Numbered from the stretch's first letter, positions 52,805 to 61,832 are shown. The stretch: 64,000 bases of DNA from CAIWHR01 sp963788185 (GCA_963788185.1 CAWBGE010000012.1:310001-374000), one strand, 5' to 3'. Notes: a model not told the origin generated them from the sequence alone. Translations and numbers: made by a program.

Positions 52805-53032
52805 GTCTCCTCCCCGGACGGTGTCGCGCAGTATAGCCAAACCGTGGCGCCTGAAGCAGGTCACGGCGGCCTCGCGGGAGGGTCGGGAGCGCGAGCAGTC
52901 CGCTCGCATGGCGTTTACGGGCACCGGCAAAGACGGCAGAATCGTCCGGGACGGGATTGGCGGTGACAATCCTCCACCCGGACAGCGCGCGCTGATTGCA
53001 TCGCCGGCGTGCGTGCGCGAAACGGGGAGTCG

Positions 53033-54718
53033 ATGGGCTGCAATATCGCCGAGTTGTTCACGCAGCATCTGCAGCGACCGGCCGCGGTGCTCTATCGCGT
53101 TCACGACGGCGAGGCGTGGCGGGAGGTCACGGTCGCGGAGCTTGCCGCGCTGATGGGACGCTGGCAGGCGGCATTTCGTGCCCGGGGCCTCGTTGCCGGC
53201 GACGCCGTCGCCCTGTGCGCGCGCAACGGGATCAGCTGGGTGGCGGTCGATCTCGCGGCGCTGGCGCTGGGACTCGTGATCGTGCCCCTGTACGTCGACG
53301 ACAACGTCGACAACATCGCGTGGGGCATCGGCGATGCGGAGGCGAAGCTCGTCGTCGTCGACAACCTGCGCCTCGCCAGCGGCCTCGCGCGGCAGGCGGC
53401 GACCGGATCCGCTACGCCGCAGGTCGTCGTGCTGCGCGCGAGCGACGACGAAGCGGCGGCGGCCGGTGCCGTCGCGGTGGGGCGTTTCCTTCCGTCCCGG
53501 GGCAGCGCCGTCGAGGTCGTGCCGGTGCCCGAGTCCGCGCTGGCGACGATCTGCTACACGTCGGGTACCGGCGGACGCCCGAAAGGGGTGATGCTGTCGC
53601 ACGGGAATATCCTTGCCGACGTCGCCTCCTGCGCGGCAACCGGGCTCGCGCGCGCCGACGACCGCTTCCTGTCGATGCTGCCGCTGTCGCACATGTTCGA
53701 GCGCACCGGCGGCTATTACCTGCCGTTGTCGCTGGGGGCCAGCGTCGCCTTTTCGCGCGGCATTGCCCAGCTCGCCGAAGACCTGGCCACGCAGGCGCCG
53801 ACCGTCGTCTTCGCCGTACCCCGGATCTTCGAGCGCTTTCACGCTCGCATCGAGCAGGGACTCGCCGCGTCGCCGCTGAAGCGCCGCTTGTTCGATCAAT
53901 GCGTGGCGCGCGGCTTTCGCCTGGCGCAGGGCGGGCCGACCGTGGCCGATCGTCTGCTGATGCCGGCGCTGCACCGCCTGGTGGCGGCGCCGATTCTCGC
54001 GCGACTCGGGGGGCAGCTGCGCCTCGCGGTGGTCGGCGGGGCCGCGCTCGACCCCGCGCTGTCGCGCGTGTTCATCGGACTGGGGCTCACGCTGCTGCAG
54101 GGCTACGGAATGACCGAGGCGGCGCCGGTGGTCTCGGTCAATCGGATCGAAGACAACGACCCCGAGTCGGTGGGCCCGCCGCTGCCCGGAATCGAGGTCA
54201 GGATCCTGCCGAGCGGCGAACTGCTGGTCCGCGGCGCCAACGTCATGCTGGGCTACTGGCGCGATGCCGCGGCGACGCGCGCGGCGATCGATGACGAAGG
54301 CTGGCTGCACAGCGGCGACCTGGCGGAGATCCGGGACGGGAAGATCCACCTTCGCGGGCGGGCCAAGGACGTGCTCGTGCTCTCGAACGGCGAGAAGCTG
54401 TCGCCGCAGGACGTCGAGCTCGCGATCCTGCGCGATCCGGTTTTCGAGCAGGTGATCCTGGTCGGCGAAGGTCGCCCCTTCGTCGTGCTGCTCGCCGTGA
54501 CGCAGGAGCGGGACGAAAAGCGCCTCGCCAAGCGCGCCAACGAGCAGCTCAAGGCGTTCCCGCGGTGGATACGCGTGCGCCGCGTGATTGCGACCACCGA
54601 ACCCTGGGACATCGACACGGGACTGCTGACGCCCACGCTGAAGCTGAAGCGCCCGCTCGTGCTGGCGCACTTCAGGGAGCGGATCGACGCTGCTTACGCC
54701 GGCACGAGCGGGGAATGA
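53033..54718 (+). CDS. Long-chain fatty acid-CoA ligase (AMP-binding)
   Basis: 561 aa from ATG 53033 (GGGGAG upstream); a GTG 8 codons earlier is possible. AMP-binding signature CYTSGTGGRPKGVMLSHGN, YGMTEAAPVVS, and the hinge/A8 region GDLAEIRDGKIHLRGRAKDVL with LSNGEKLSPQDVE. It activates fatty acids to acyl-CoA via acyl-AMP, feeding beta-oxidation or the WS/DGAT. The FadD15-like branch by overall pattern. The catalytic Lys near the C-terminus (KLKRP) is present. Confidence 0.9.
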   Translation: MGCNIAELFTQHLQRPAAVLYRVHDGEAWREVTVAELAALMGRWQAAFRARGLVAGDAVALCARNGISWVAVDLAALALGLVIVPLYVDDNVDNIAWGIGDAEAKLVVVDNLRLASGLARQAATGSATPQVVVLRASDDEAAAAGAVAVGRFLPSRGSAVEVVPVPESALATICYTSGTGGRPKGVMLSHGNILADVASCAATGLARADDRFLSMLPLSHMFERTGGYYLPLSLGASVAFSRGIAQLAEDLATQAPTVVFAVPRIFERFHARIEQGLAASPLKRRLFDQCVARGFRLAQGGPTVADRLLMPALHRLVAAPILARLGGQLRLAVVGGAALDPALSRVFIGLGLTLLQGYGMTEAAPVVSVNRIEDNDPESVGPPLPGIEVRILPSGELLVRGANVMLGYWRDAAATRAAIDDEGWLHSGDLAEIRDGKIHLRGRAKDVLVLSNGEKLSPQDVELAILRDPVFEQVILVGEGRPFVVLLAVTQERDEKRLAKRANEQLKAFPRWIRVRRVIATTEPWDIDTGLLTPTLKLKRPLVLAHFRERIDAAYAGTSGE

Positions 54719-54759
54719 GCGCGGTGGCGTGCGTTCATCCCGGGCGAAGTCCCGGGCCT

Positions 54760-55956
54760 TCAGCGCCCCGCCAGCACCGACTCCTTCGACAGCAGGCGCG
54801 CCGTGGCCAGCAGCGCCGCGAGCGCCAGCAGCGTCGGGATGCCGAACGCCTGGATCCACTCCTGGAAGACGAGCGCATCGCCGCGCAGCACGCGCGACAG
54901 CAGCGCGTACTGCCCGGCGATCGGCACCGACAGCAGCCACTCCGGATCCTTGCGGCGCATGAACATCTGCACGACGGGCAGGATCGACGCCGCGAACATC
55001 AGCACCGAGATGTTGGCCTGTGCTTCCTTGACGCTGCGGCCGCGCATGCCGACGTAGAGCAGGATGGCGGTGCTCAAGAGGATCAGCGGCACCAGGATCG
55101 CCATGAACGCGGCGTACTGCCGGAAGCCGAACAGGAACGGGATGCCGACCGCGGGCAGCGGGGCGAAGCGCAGCGTCAGGTAGAACCCGCCGAGGGTGAC
55201 GGCGACCACCAGCGCGTCGAGCACGCACAGCGACAGCCACTTGCCCGTCGCGAGCTCGAGCGGCGCGGTCGGCGTCGTCAGCAGCGGCTCGAGCGAGCCG
55301 CGTTCGCGCTCGCCGGCCGTCGTGTCCAGCGCGGCGGCCATCGCCCCCATCAGCGCCGCGAAGAGCGCGTAGTAGGCGAGCAGGCCCAGCACCAGTGCAC
55401 CGGAGCTTTGCGGCGTGGAAAAATCCCGCGCCTCGATCTGCAGCGGACTCACGACTTCGGGCACGACCCCGCGCATCAGCAGCCGACCCTGTCCCCATTC
55501 GCCGGCGAAAGCGCGCAGAACGCCGTCCGCGTGCTCGATGGAACTGCGGGCCCGGTCGCGCGACCGGTCGTAGTTGAGCCGCAGCTTGGCGCTCCGGCCT
55601 GCGGCGACGTCGCTCGCGAAATCCTTGTCGATCTCGAGGACAACGTCGAGGTCGCCTGCCTGGATCTTGCGTTCGAAATCGGCGGGCGCCGTCTCGATCG
55701 TCACCTGCTGGCGCTCGAGAAATGCCGCCAGCGCGGGCGCATGCTCGATCCCCGCGACGGGCAACGTCAATTCGCGGCCCTTGTCGAGCTGGCTGGCGAC
55801 CATGTTCAGCACCAGCATCAGCAGCAGCGGTCCCGCGGCGACTGCCGTGACGAAGATCACGAACATCGACCGGCGGTCGCGAAACGTGTCCACAAGCTCC
55901 TTGCGCGCAACGGCGCCCACGCGAGCGAGCACCGAGTGGTCGCCGTGGCTTCTCAT
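54760..55956 (-). CDS. ABC-2-type transporter permease (NatB-like)
   Basis: 398 aa. Begins with a soluble segment (VGAVARKELVDTFRDRRSMF), one membrane helix, a ~150-residue extracytoplasmic domain, then about five helices at the C-terminus, the layout of NatB/YhaP exporters. Pairs with the ATPase encoded upstream through a 36-codon linker ORF with ATGA overlaps at both ends. Substrate unknown; Na+ export is only a family label. Confidence 0.87.
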   Translation of the reverse strand: MRSHGDHSVLARVGAVARKELVDTFRDRRSMFVIFVTAVAAGPLLLMLVLNMVASQLDKGRELTLPVAGIEHAPALAAFLERQQVTIETAPADFERKIQAGDLDVVLEIDKDFASDVAAGRSAKLRLNYDRSRDRARSSIEHADGVLRAFAGEWGQGRLLMRGVVPEVVSPLQIEARDFSTPQSSGALVLGLLAYYALFAALMGAMAAALDTTAGERERGSLEPLLTTPTAPLELATGKWLSLCVLDALVVAVTLGGFYLTLRFAPLPAVGIPFLFGFRQYAAFMAILVPLILLSTAILLYVGMRGRSVKEAQANISVLMFAASILPVVQMFMRRKDPEWLLSVPIAGQYALLSRVLRGDALVFQEWIQAFGIPTLLALAALLATARLLSKESVLAGR

Positions 55957-56063
55957 CGCCTGGTCTCCTCGTCGGCAGCGACGGGGCGCGCCGTCGCGCT
56001 CACTGGACTAACTTCGTGCTGGGGGCGAAGGTATTCGCCCTCGGGGCGGCCCGGCGCGCTCAT
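55953..56063 (-). other. Bridging mini-ORF linker (36 codons) between ABC ATPase and permease
   Basis: ATG at 56063 overlaps the ATPase stop (ATGA) and TGA at 55955-55953 overlaps the permease start (ATGA). Product MSAPGRPEGEYLRPQHEVS... is alike over its first 11 codons to the linker at 45720-45779 and similar in design to 17108-17200. It is too short to be an enzyme and has no membrane helix. Presumed translational-coupling linker. Confidence 0.65.
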
Positions 56064-56803
56064 GCTGCCACGCCCTCGGCGGTTCCCAGCAGGCGGACGA
56101 AGGCGTCCTCCATCGAGGTTTCGCCAGTCTGCGCCAGCAGCTCGGGCGCCGTGCCGGAGGCGACGACGCGGCCGTGGTTGAGAATCACGATCCGGTCGCA
56201 CAGCGCCGTCACTTCCTGCATCACGTGCGACGAGAAGAGCAGGCATTTGCCCTGGTCGCGGAGCTTGCGCAGCATCTCGCGCAGCGCGCGCGTGCTCATG
56301 ATGTCGAGCCCGTTGGTGGGTTCGTCGAGCAGGATCGTGTCGGGGTCGTGGACCAGCGCCCTCGCGATCGCCACCTTCATCCGTTCGCCCTGCGAGAAGC
56401 CCTGCGTGCGGCGATCGGCAAGGTCGCCGATTCCCAGCGCGTCGATCAGCGCGCCGACACGGGTCTCCAGCGCCGGCCCGAAGAGGCCGTGCAGCGCGCC
56501 GTAGTAGCGGATGTTCTCGCGGGCGGTCAAACGGGGGTAGATGCCGCGGGCGTCGGAGAGAACGCCGATCCGCCGTCGCACCTCGTAGCGGTCGCGCACG
56601 ACGTCGTGCCCCGCGACCTGCGCCGACCCGGAATCGGCGACGATCAGCGTCGCGACCATTCTCAGCAGCGTCGTCTTGCCGGCGCCGTTGGGCCCGAGCA
56701 GTCCGGTGATCTCGCCGTCGGGTGCTGCGAAGGACACGCGATCGACGGCATGCACCTGACCGTGCTTGCCGAAACCCTTGACGATGTTGTCGACGACGAT
56801 CAT
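56060..56803 (-). CDS. ABC transporter ATP-binding protein (NatA-like)
   Basis: 247 aa. Walker A GPNGAGKTT, signature FSQGERMKVAIARAL, Walker B TILLDEPTNGLD, and H-loop FSSHVMQEV. The exporter-type NatA/CcmA group. Functions with the permease at 54760. ATGA overlap with the upstream hydrolase gene (56800-56803) makes hydrolase-ATPase-linker-permease one operon. Confidence 0.93.
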   Translation of the reverse strand: MIVVDNIVKGFGKHGQVHAVDRVSFAAPDGEITGLLGPNGAGKTTLLRMVATLIVADSGSAQVAGHDVVRDRYEVRRRIGVLSDARGIYPRLTARENIRYYGALHGLFGPALETRVGALIDALGIGDLADRRTQGFSQGERMKVAIARALVHDPDTILLDEPTNGLDIMSTRALREMLRKLRDQGKCLLFSSHVMQEVTALCDRIVILNHGRVVASGTAPELLAQTGETSMEDAFVRLLGTAEGVAA

Positions 56804-58293
56804 GGTTGCGGCCCCAGCCGGTCCGGCCACAGCGGGCTGCGCTTGGTCGTGGCGAGGAAGTCGATGCAGGTCGCGGGAAGCGTCGCGGTGCTCGCGCTGT
56901 CGACGAACGCCGAGATCAGCCGCGGAACACAGGCGTACGCGGAGACGATGTGCCCGGAGCCTTGCGCCACTACCTGCCGACTGTTGGGCAGCGTGGCCGC
57001 GACGGTCGCCGCGGACGCCGGCGGCGTGACCGGATCGAGCCCGCCGGACAGCAGCAGCGCGGGCACGTCGCTCTTCACCGGCATCGCACCGTCGGGCGCG
57101 GGCGTTCCCTTCGGCCAGATGGCGCAGACGTCGAACATGTTCGCCGCCAGCGCGCGGCTGCGCAGCCGCTCGAGACCGCGGCGTTCGTCGGGCGTCACGC
57201 GCGGCGCATCCTCGCTGCAGATCACCGAGTAGTGCAGTGCCGGGGTGATCTGCTCGCTGATGTCCCCGACCGACGCCTGCGCCATCGCGAACAGCGGGCC
57301 GAAGTCGCCGCCGGCGGCGCGATCGATGATCTCGGGGAGCAGTGCCGCCCGCTCCGGCGCATAGGTCATCGCGTGAATGCTCCCGAGGACCAGATCGAAG
57401 GTCACGGTGCCGGCCTGCGACTTCCCGTTGCGCGGATCCTGGAACACGATGCGTCGGCCCGGGGCGGCGAGATCGCGCTCGAGCTGGTCGAGCTTCTGCG
57501 TGAGATCGGGATGGTTGCGTCGGCATGGTTCGCTGGCTTCGCACGCCGCGAGCACGTCATCGAGTGCCTTTTCGCGCGACGCCCAGACGTCGCGCGGCAC
57601 CGCCATCTCCGGCGGGGCCACGCCGTCGAGCACCATGCTGCGCACCCGGTCCGGGTGCCGGCGCAGGTAGGCGAGTGCCACGCGCGTGCCGTAGCTGCCG
57701 CCCCAGAGGTTGAACTGCGGATAGCCGAGCGCCGCGCGCACCGCCTCGATGTCGGCGACCCACGCCTCGGTGGTGTACTGCGTGAGATCGACGCCGGTCG
57801 TCGCGAGCTCGCGCAGGCATTCCCTGGCCTTGGTTACGGAGTCCAGATCGAACGACGCCTCGATGTCGTCGCCGGGCTTGAATGCCTCGCAGGTGAGTGG
57901 CGACGAACGCCCTGTGCCGCGCTGGTCGATCAGCACGATGTCGCGGGCCCGGCGGACTTCGCTGAGGCGCGAGGCCAGCGGGGCGAGCTGGCTCGCTGCC
58001 TGCCCGGGTCCTCCCGCGAGGATGATCAGCGGGTCGGACTTCGGCGCCACCGTGTTGGCCGGCAGGATCGCGACGAAGATGTCGAGCTTGCGTCCGTCCG
58101 GGCGGCCCCGGTCTTCCGGCACGGCGAGTTCGCCGCATCGGGCCGTGACCGAGAGCTTCGGCAGGCGGCATTCGGCCAGGGTGAGCGTGCGCGGCGCAGG
58201 ATCCTGCCCCATTCCGCAGCCCGTCAGCAAGACGTGAAGCGCGAGCAATGCGCTGCCCGCGATTGTCAGCGGGACGTTGATCGGATTCGACAT
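56800..58293 (-). CDS. Secreted alpha/beta hydrolase, TAP-like peptidase lipoprotein
   Basis: 497 aa. Signal peptide with lipobox (HVLLTGCG; Cys ~26). Alpha/beta hydrolase domain with nucleophile elbow WGGSYGTRVAL, and a C-terminal TAP-like domain (LLLSGGLDPVTPPASA, Asp) with late His (GSGHIVS). Relatives are tripeptidyl or proline iminopeptidases. It could release small peptides or esters whose products the coupled ABC exporter handles, or it could be resistance-linked; neither is shown by sequence. Confidence 0.87.
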   Translation of the reverse strand: MSNPINVPLTIAGSALLALHVLLTGCGMGQDPAPRTLTLAECRLPKLSVTARCGELAVPEDRGRPDGRKLDIFVAILPANTVAPKSDPLIILAGGPGQAASQLAPLASRLSEVRRARDIVLIDQRGTGRSSPLTCEAFKPGDDIEASFDLDSVTKARECLRELATTGVDLTQYTTEAWVADIEAVRAALGYPQFNLWGGSYGTRVALAYLRRHPDRVRSMVLDGVAPPEMAVPRDVWASREKALDDVLAACEASEPCRRNHPDLTQKLDQLERDLAAPGRRIVFQDPRNGKSQAGTVTFDLVLGSIHAMTYAPERAALLPEIIDRAAGGDFGPLFAMAQASVGDISEQITPALHYSVICSEDAPRVTPDERRGLERLRSRALAANMFDVCAIWPKGTPAPDGAMPVKSDVPALLLSGGLDPVTPPASAATVAATLPNSRQVVAQGSGHIVSAYACVPRLISAFVDSASTATLPATCIDFLATTKRSPLWPDRLGPQP

Positions 58294-58377
58294 TGCGGAG
58301 GGTGCGGTCGGAGCGGCAACGCGGCAGGTGCCGCGCCGACGACGATGATCGGCGATCTCGATCGCGCGGGTTCAAGT

Positions 58378-58422
58378 ATTGGCGGTTCGCCAATGCGCGT
58401 CAACCCGCGCTTTTCGCGGGTT
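58378..58422. repeat. Two adjacent perfect palindromes upstream of hydrolase-ABC operon
   Basis: ATTGGCG-GTT-CGCCAAT (58378-58394) and AACCCGCG-CTTTT-CGCGGGTT (58402-58422), 85-129 nt before the hydrolase start. The first looks like a dimer operator; the second is a stable hairpin without U-tract on either strand. Confidence 0.5.
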
Positions 58423-58571
58423 CTGCAGGCGTCGCCGCTTCAACGGTGCCGACCTTGGCCGTCGGCGTGTTCCGAAGCGGCGGCCGTTCGCGGTCGACAG
58501 GATGACGACGCCGGCGCATCGCGCGGGGCCCGTCAGTGACTGTGGAGCCCCGGCCGTCGTAAAACGTTTGT

Positions 58572-58585
58572 TTGATTTGGGTCAA
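58572..58585. promoter_or_regulatory. FNR/Anr-like box upstream of tadE-like operon
   Basis: TTGAT-TTGG-GTCAA: nine of ten positions of the TTGAT-N4-ATCAA consensus. A weak -10 (TAGGTT, 58607-58612) lies 21 nt downstream, close to class II activation spacing. The first gene of the operon starts ~350 nt further on. Confidence 0.45.
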
Positions 58586-58971
58586 CAACGGCGCCCATTG
58601 TCGGAGTAGGTTGGGAGTGAGACCTCACCTGCGGCGCCGGTCGGCAACGACCGGACGAACCGCCGGAAGGTCCGATCCGGGTGCCCCGCAGGACGGCAGG
58701 TTATGTCGTCGGCCAACGCAAAGGTTTCGCGCATGCGACCTTCGGCGATTGCTGCGAGCGCACTTTGCCACGCACAGCGTAGTTTGCGCGCTCCCGCCGC
58801 GAGGCGACCGGCTGCGCGGCCGGTCGGCAGCGGCCATGACCGTTTGCGACCCCATGGCAGCCCCGACCCACCTTTCCGTCGAACCAGCGCGTCGGCCGTT
58901 CGACGACGTCGTTCACCTGCGGTCATGACGTCCCCGGTCGCCACCGCGCCGTCCGGTCAAGGAATTTCACC

Positions 58972-59475
58972 ATGCTGAGATCCAACTTTCCGTGGCGCCG
59001 TCGGCAGCACGGCGCGGCCGTTGTCGAGTTCGCGCTGGTGTCGGCGGTCTACCTGTTCCTGGTCCTGCTTGTCATCGAGTTCGGCCTGCTTTTCTGGATC
59101 GACCTCACGATGCAGCACGCGGTCCGCGAAGGCGCCCGCTATGCAATCACCGGGCAGTCCAACCTCGACCCCAACGCGTCGAACCAGCAGCGTTATCTGG
59201 CCGTGATCGAGAAGATGAAACAACAGTCGATGGGTCATTGGGATTCGGTGCATCCGCAGATTTCGATCACCCGCGACGGTTCCACTCAGGCGTATCCCGA
59301 CCAGGGGAGCTACTCGACGGGGATGTTCGGGACTCCCGGCGAGATCGTCGTCATCCGCGTCGACTGCACGTGGCCGATGCTGCCTCCGCTGAGGACATTG
59401 CTGGGTTCAGTGACCAGCCAGACCGACTACCGGTTCAGCGTCGCCGCGACGATGCGCAACGAAGCCTTCGAGTGA
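58972..59475 (+). CDS. TadE-like pseudopilin
   Basis: 167 aa. Basic N-terminus (NFPWRRRQHG) then prepilin-type cleavage context HG|AAVVEFAL with Glu at +5, and a hydrophobic helix (VSAVYLFLVLLVIEFGLLFWI). The rest is periplasmic. TadE/TadF minor pseudopilins are processed by the Tad prepilin peptidase, likely the one at 62622. First gene of a three-gene set with 15-23-nt gaps. Confidence 0.88.
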   Translation: MLRSNFPWRRRQHGAAVVEFALVSAVYLFLVLLVIEFGLLFWIDLTMQHAVREGARYAITGQSNLDPNASNQQRYLAVIEKMKQQSMGHWDSVHPQISITRDGSTQAYPDQGSYSTGMFGTPGEIVVIRVDCTWPMLPPLRTLLGSVTSQTDYRFSVAATMRNEAFE

Positions 59476-59490
59476 AAGGAGGTTGCAGCC

Positions 59491-60096
59491 ATGCGGAACA
59501 GGGCAGTCAACATCGCCGGCGTGGCGGTTGTCGAGTTCGCGCTGATCATTTCGGTGCTCGCATTGCTGACGCTGGCCGTCGTCGACGTTTCGCGCGCGAT
59601 CCAGGCACAGATCATCCTGATCAGCATTTCGCGCGAAGGCGCAAGTCTCGCCGCGCGGTCGTCGGGGCTGCAGATGCAGCAGATCATGGACGCGCTGGGC
59701 GACTCGGCGACGCCGGGCGCAACCGCTACCGTCGGCCTGCTCGGGCCGTTCACCGACAACGGGATGATCTACATCACCGAGGTGATGGGTTACCAGGACA
59801 CACCCAACAGCGCGGTGCGCAACGTCGTCACCGCGAAATACCGGTGGCTGGGCGGTGGCAGCTATGCCCCGAGCAGCACCGTATGGAATTGCGGCAGCTG
59901 GAACGGCGGTACCTGCAATGTGCCGAGTTCCCGGCCGACGGCCAACGTGATGACTGGGAAGCTTCGCGCCGGAGAATTGATCTACGCGGTCGAGGCGTTC
60001 TACCGCTTCGACATGTTCTTTGCGCCGGCGACCCTGCCGTTCGGCCTGTCGACGCCGCAGGTCGGCCCGGACCTCCGGGCGATGACGGTACTTTGA
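59491..60096 (+). CDS. TadE/TadF-like pseudopilin
   Basis: 201 aa, AAAGGAGG in front. N-terminal NIAGVAVVEFALIISVLALL gives a prepilin-type G|xxxxE cleavage site and hydrophobic helix; the extracytoplasmic part holds two Cys (WNCGSWNGGTCN) that may form a disulfide. Works with the TadE-like protein upstream in Flp pilus assembly or stability. Confidence 0.85.
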   Translation: MRNRAVNIAGVAVVEFALIISVLALLTLAVVDVSRAIQAQIILISISREGASLAARSSGLQMQQIMDALGDSATPGATATVGLLGPFTDNGMIYITEVMGYQDTPNSAVRNVVTAKYRWLGGGSYAPSSTVWNCGSWNGGTCNVPSSRPTANVMTGKLRAGELIYAVEAFYRFDMFFAPATLPFGLSTPQVGPDLRAMTVL

Positions 60097-60119
60097 ACGA
60101 AGCTCAAGCGGGAGGCATG

Positions 60120-61541
60120 ATGCGCACTCCAACATTCCGCAGGATTCGCGGCCAGATCGCCGTACTTACCGCCTTGGTGATGGTCGTCATCATCGGGGCG
60201 GTCGGCCTTGCGATCGACTCGGGCCTCGGCTACATCATCCGCGCGCGGCTCAACTCGGCCGTCGACGCCGCCGCGATCGCCGCGGCGCGCGACGTCTCCA
60301 TGGGCGCGACGCAGGGCGAGCAGGAGGCCAACGCCCGGATCGCGGCGAGGGAGTTCTTCGACGCCAACTATCCGGCGTCGGGCTTCTTCCACTCGACGCC
60401 GACGCTGGGCAACATCGGCATCGTCTTCGACCACGGCAAGGTCATCGTCGACATCGCCGCAACCTCGGTCGTGCCGGTGACGCTGATGCGCGTGTTCGAA
60501 TTCGAGTTTCTGAACGTCGGATCTTCGGCGCAGGTGGTGCGCAAGGATCTCGACATGGCGTTCGTGATGGACACCACCGACTCGCTGCTGCCGGTGGCGG
60601 CGACGGTGAGGTCCTCGGCCAAGTCGTTCCTCGACCACTTCAATCCCACGGTCGACCGGATCGCCTTGATCCACTTCTCGCACGGCGCGGTCGTCGATGT
60701 GCCGTTCAAGGCCGACCAGAGCCGCGGTTTCGACCGCACGACGATGAAGACGCGGATCACCAACTACTCGTTCAACGGCTTCACCAATTATTCGGAAGGG
60801 TTCTGGCACGCGCGCGACCAGCTGAACAACAAGATCTCGATGGCCAACCGCTCGAGCCTGCGCGTGATCGTGTTCTTCTCCGACGGCTCGCCGAACACCT
60901 TTGCGTCGTACTTCGCGTTCAACGCCAAACCGACCGGCACCGGCTGCGCGACGCTGGTCCAGGGCACGTCCGCGCCTTACTACGTGCCTGGCGCGCTGCA
61001 GACGGCGGCCAGCTGCTGCACGGTCGATGGCCTGTGGCGCTTCGACGTCCAGGCGCAGGAACTTCCCGGCCGGTGCTACATCTCGGGAGGGGCGATCGGC
61101 GCGGGCACCAATCCGCCGCATCTCACGACGACCGCCTTGCCGGACTGGTACAACCCCCACGACCGGCTGAACGAGCGCGAGTTCCGCGTCGTCACCAACA
61201 CGCCACGCGTGGTGACCAACTCGACGAACACCACGACCAACGCCTACCGCAACATCAACCGCGCGTCGCGCAACCTGCCGGAAGCGATGGCGAACGCGGC
61301 ACGCAGCGAGGGCATCTACATCTACACGCTGGGTCTTGGTTCGCACGTCCACGACCTGACCGGCCCCGACAACGAGGACGGGGAGTCGTTGCTGAAGTGC
61401 ATGGCCAACACGACCGATTCGGCGGCGCGCTGCCGCAACCCCGGCCAGCCGACCGGCGTCTATTGCTGGGCCGCGACCGAGAACGACCTGATGCCGTGCT
61501 TCGCAAAGCTCGCGTCCGAGATCATGCGGATCACCAAGTGA
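60120..61541 (+). CDS. TadG-like pilus protein with von Willebrand factor A domain
   Basis: 473 aa from ATG 60120 (GGAGG at 60111-60115; the ATG immediately before is also possible). N-terminal helix IAVLTALVMVVIIGAVGLAIDSGLGY is the TadG/Flp-Tad signature, followed by AARD. A vWA domain starts ~155 with MIDAS-type DTTDS (Thr replacing the usual first Ser) and later VIVFFSDGSPNTF. Several Cys in the C-terminal part could form disulfides. It should sit in the envelope and mediate pilus anchoring or adhesion. Confidence 0.85.
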   Translation: MRTPTFRRIRGQIAVLTALVMVVIIGAVGLAIDSGLGYIIRARLNSAVDAAAIAAARDVSMGATQGEQEANARIAAREFFDANYPASGFFHSTPTLGNIGIVFDHGKVIVDIAATSVVPVTLMRVFEFEFLNVGSSAQVVRKDLDMAFVMDTTDSLLPVAATVRSSAKSFLDHFNPTVDRIALIHFSHGAVVDVPFKADQSRGFDRTTMKTRITNYSFNGFTNYSEGFWHARDQLNNKISMANRSSLRVIVFFSDGSPNTFASYFAFNAKPTGTGCATLVQGTSAPYYVPGALQTAASCCTVDGLWRFDVQAQELPGRCYISGGAIGAGTNPPHLTTTALPDWYNPHDRLNEREFRVVTNTPRVVTNSTNTTTNAYRNINRASRNLPEAMANAARSEGIYIYTLGLGSHVHDLTGPDNEDGESLLKCMANTTDSAARCRNPGQPTGVYCWAATENDLMPCFAKLASEIMRITK

Positions 61542-61790
61542 TCGGTATCGGGCCGCCGCAGCGGCTCGATGGTCGGCGGTGAGAGTGCCCCCAGCAGCGA
61601 AATACAACATGCGCGAAAACACACATTTTGCAGCCCCGGCTTCGAGCGACGCTGTTGTGTGCTACACAACGACATGCGCGGCCGTTCAAGGCATCCGATG
61701 ACGGGGCGAAGCTGGGAAATGTGCGAGTTTCTGTCCCCTACAACCGGTAAAATCCGCGAAATCGCGTCAAGTTAAAAATAGAACAACTGT

Positions 61791-61832
61791 TTGACTCACA
61801 TCAACGCGCGGCGTGTCCGCGAAGCCTAGAGT
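61791..61832 (+). promoter_or_regulatory. FNR/Anr-like class II promoter of flp
   Basis: TTGAC-TCAC-ATCAA (61791-61804; nine of ten consensus positions) centred at 61797.5, and TAGAGT at 61827-61832 as -10. If transcription starts 7 nt after the -10, the box is at -41.5, the classical FNR/CRP activating position. Confidence 0.5.

Larger units (their letters stand above)
58294..58971. other. 678-nt divergent intergenic region, hydrolase/Tad
   Basis: No gene of recognisable family. It holds two neighbouring palindromes (58378-58422) near the hydrolase start, and an FNR-like box (58572-58585) that may drive a ~350-nt leader ahead of the tadE-like gene. Short frames here have no homology, RBS or hydrophobic pattern that I trust; an untranslated RNA cannot be excluded. 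Confidence 0.5.

Noticed and set aside
52514..55498. A very long N-terminal extension of the PHA-system protein
   Set aside because: The 96-residue family begins at ATG 52804; the upstream frame is antisense to the acyl-CoA ligase.
58572..58944. Short open frames on both strands ahead of the tadE-like gene
   Set aside because: No RBS, no homology and Arg/Ala-rich composition; treated as leader region.
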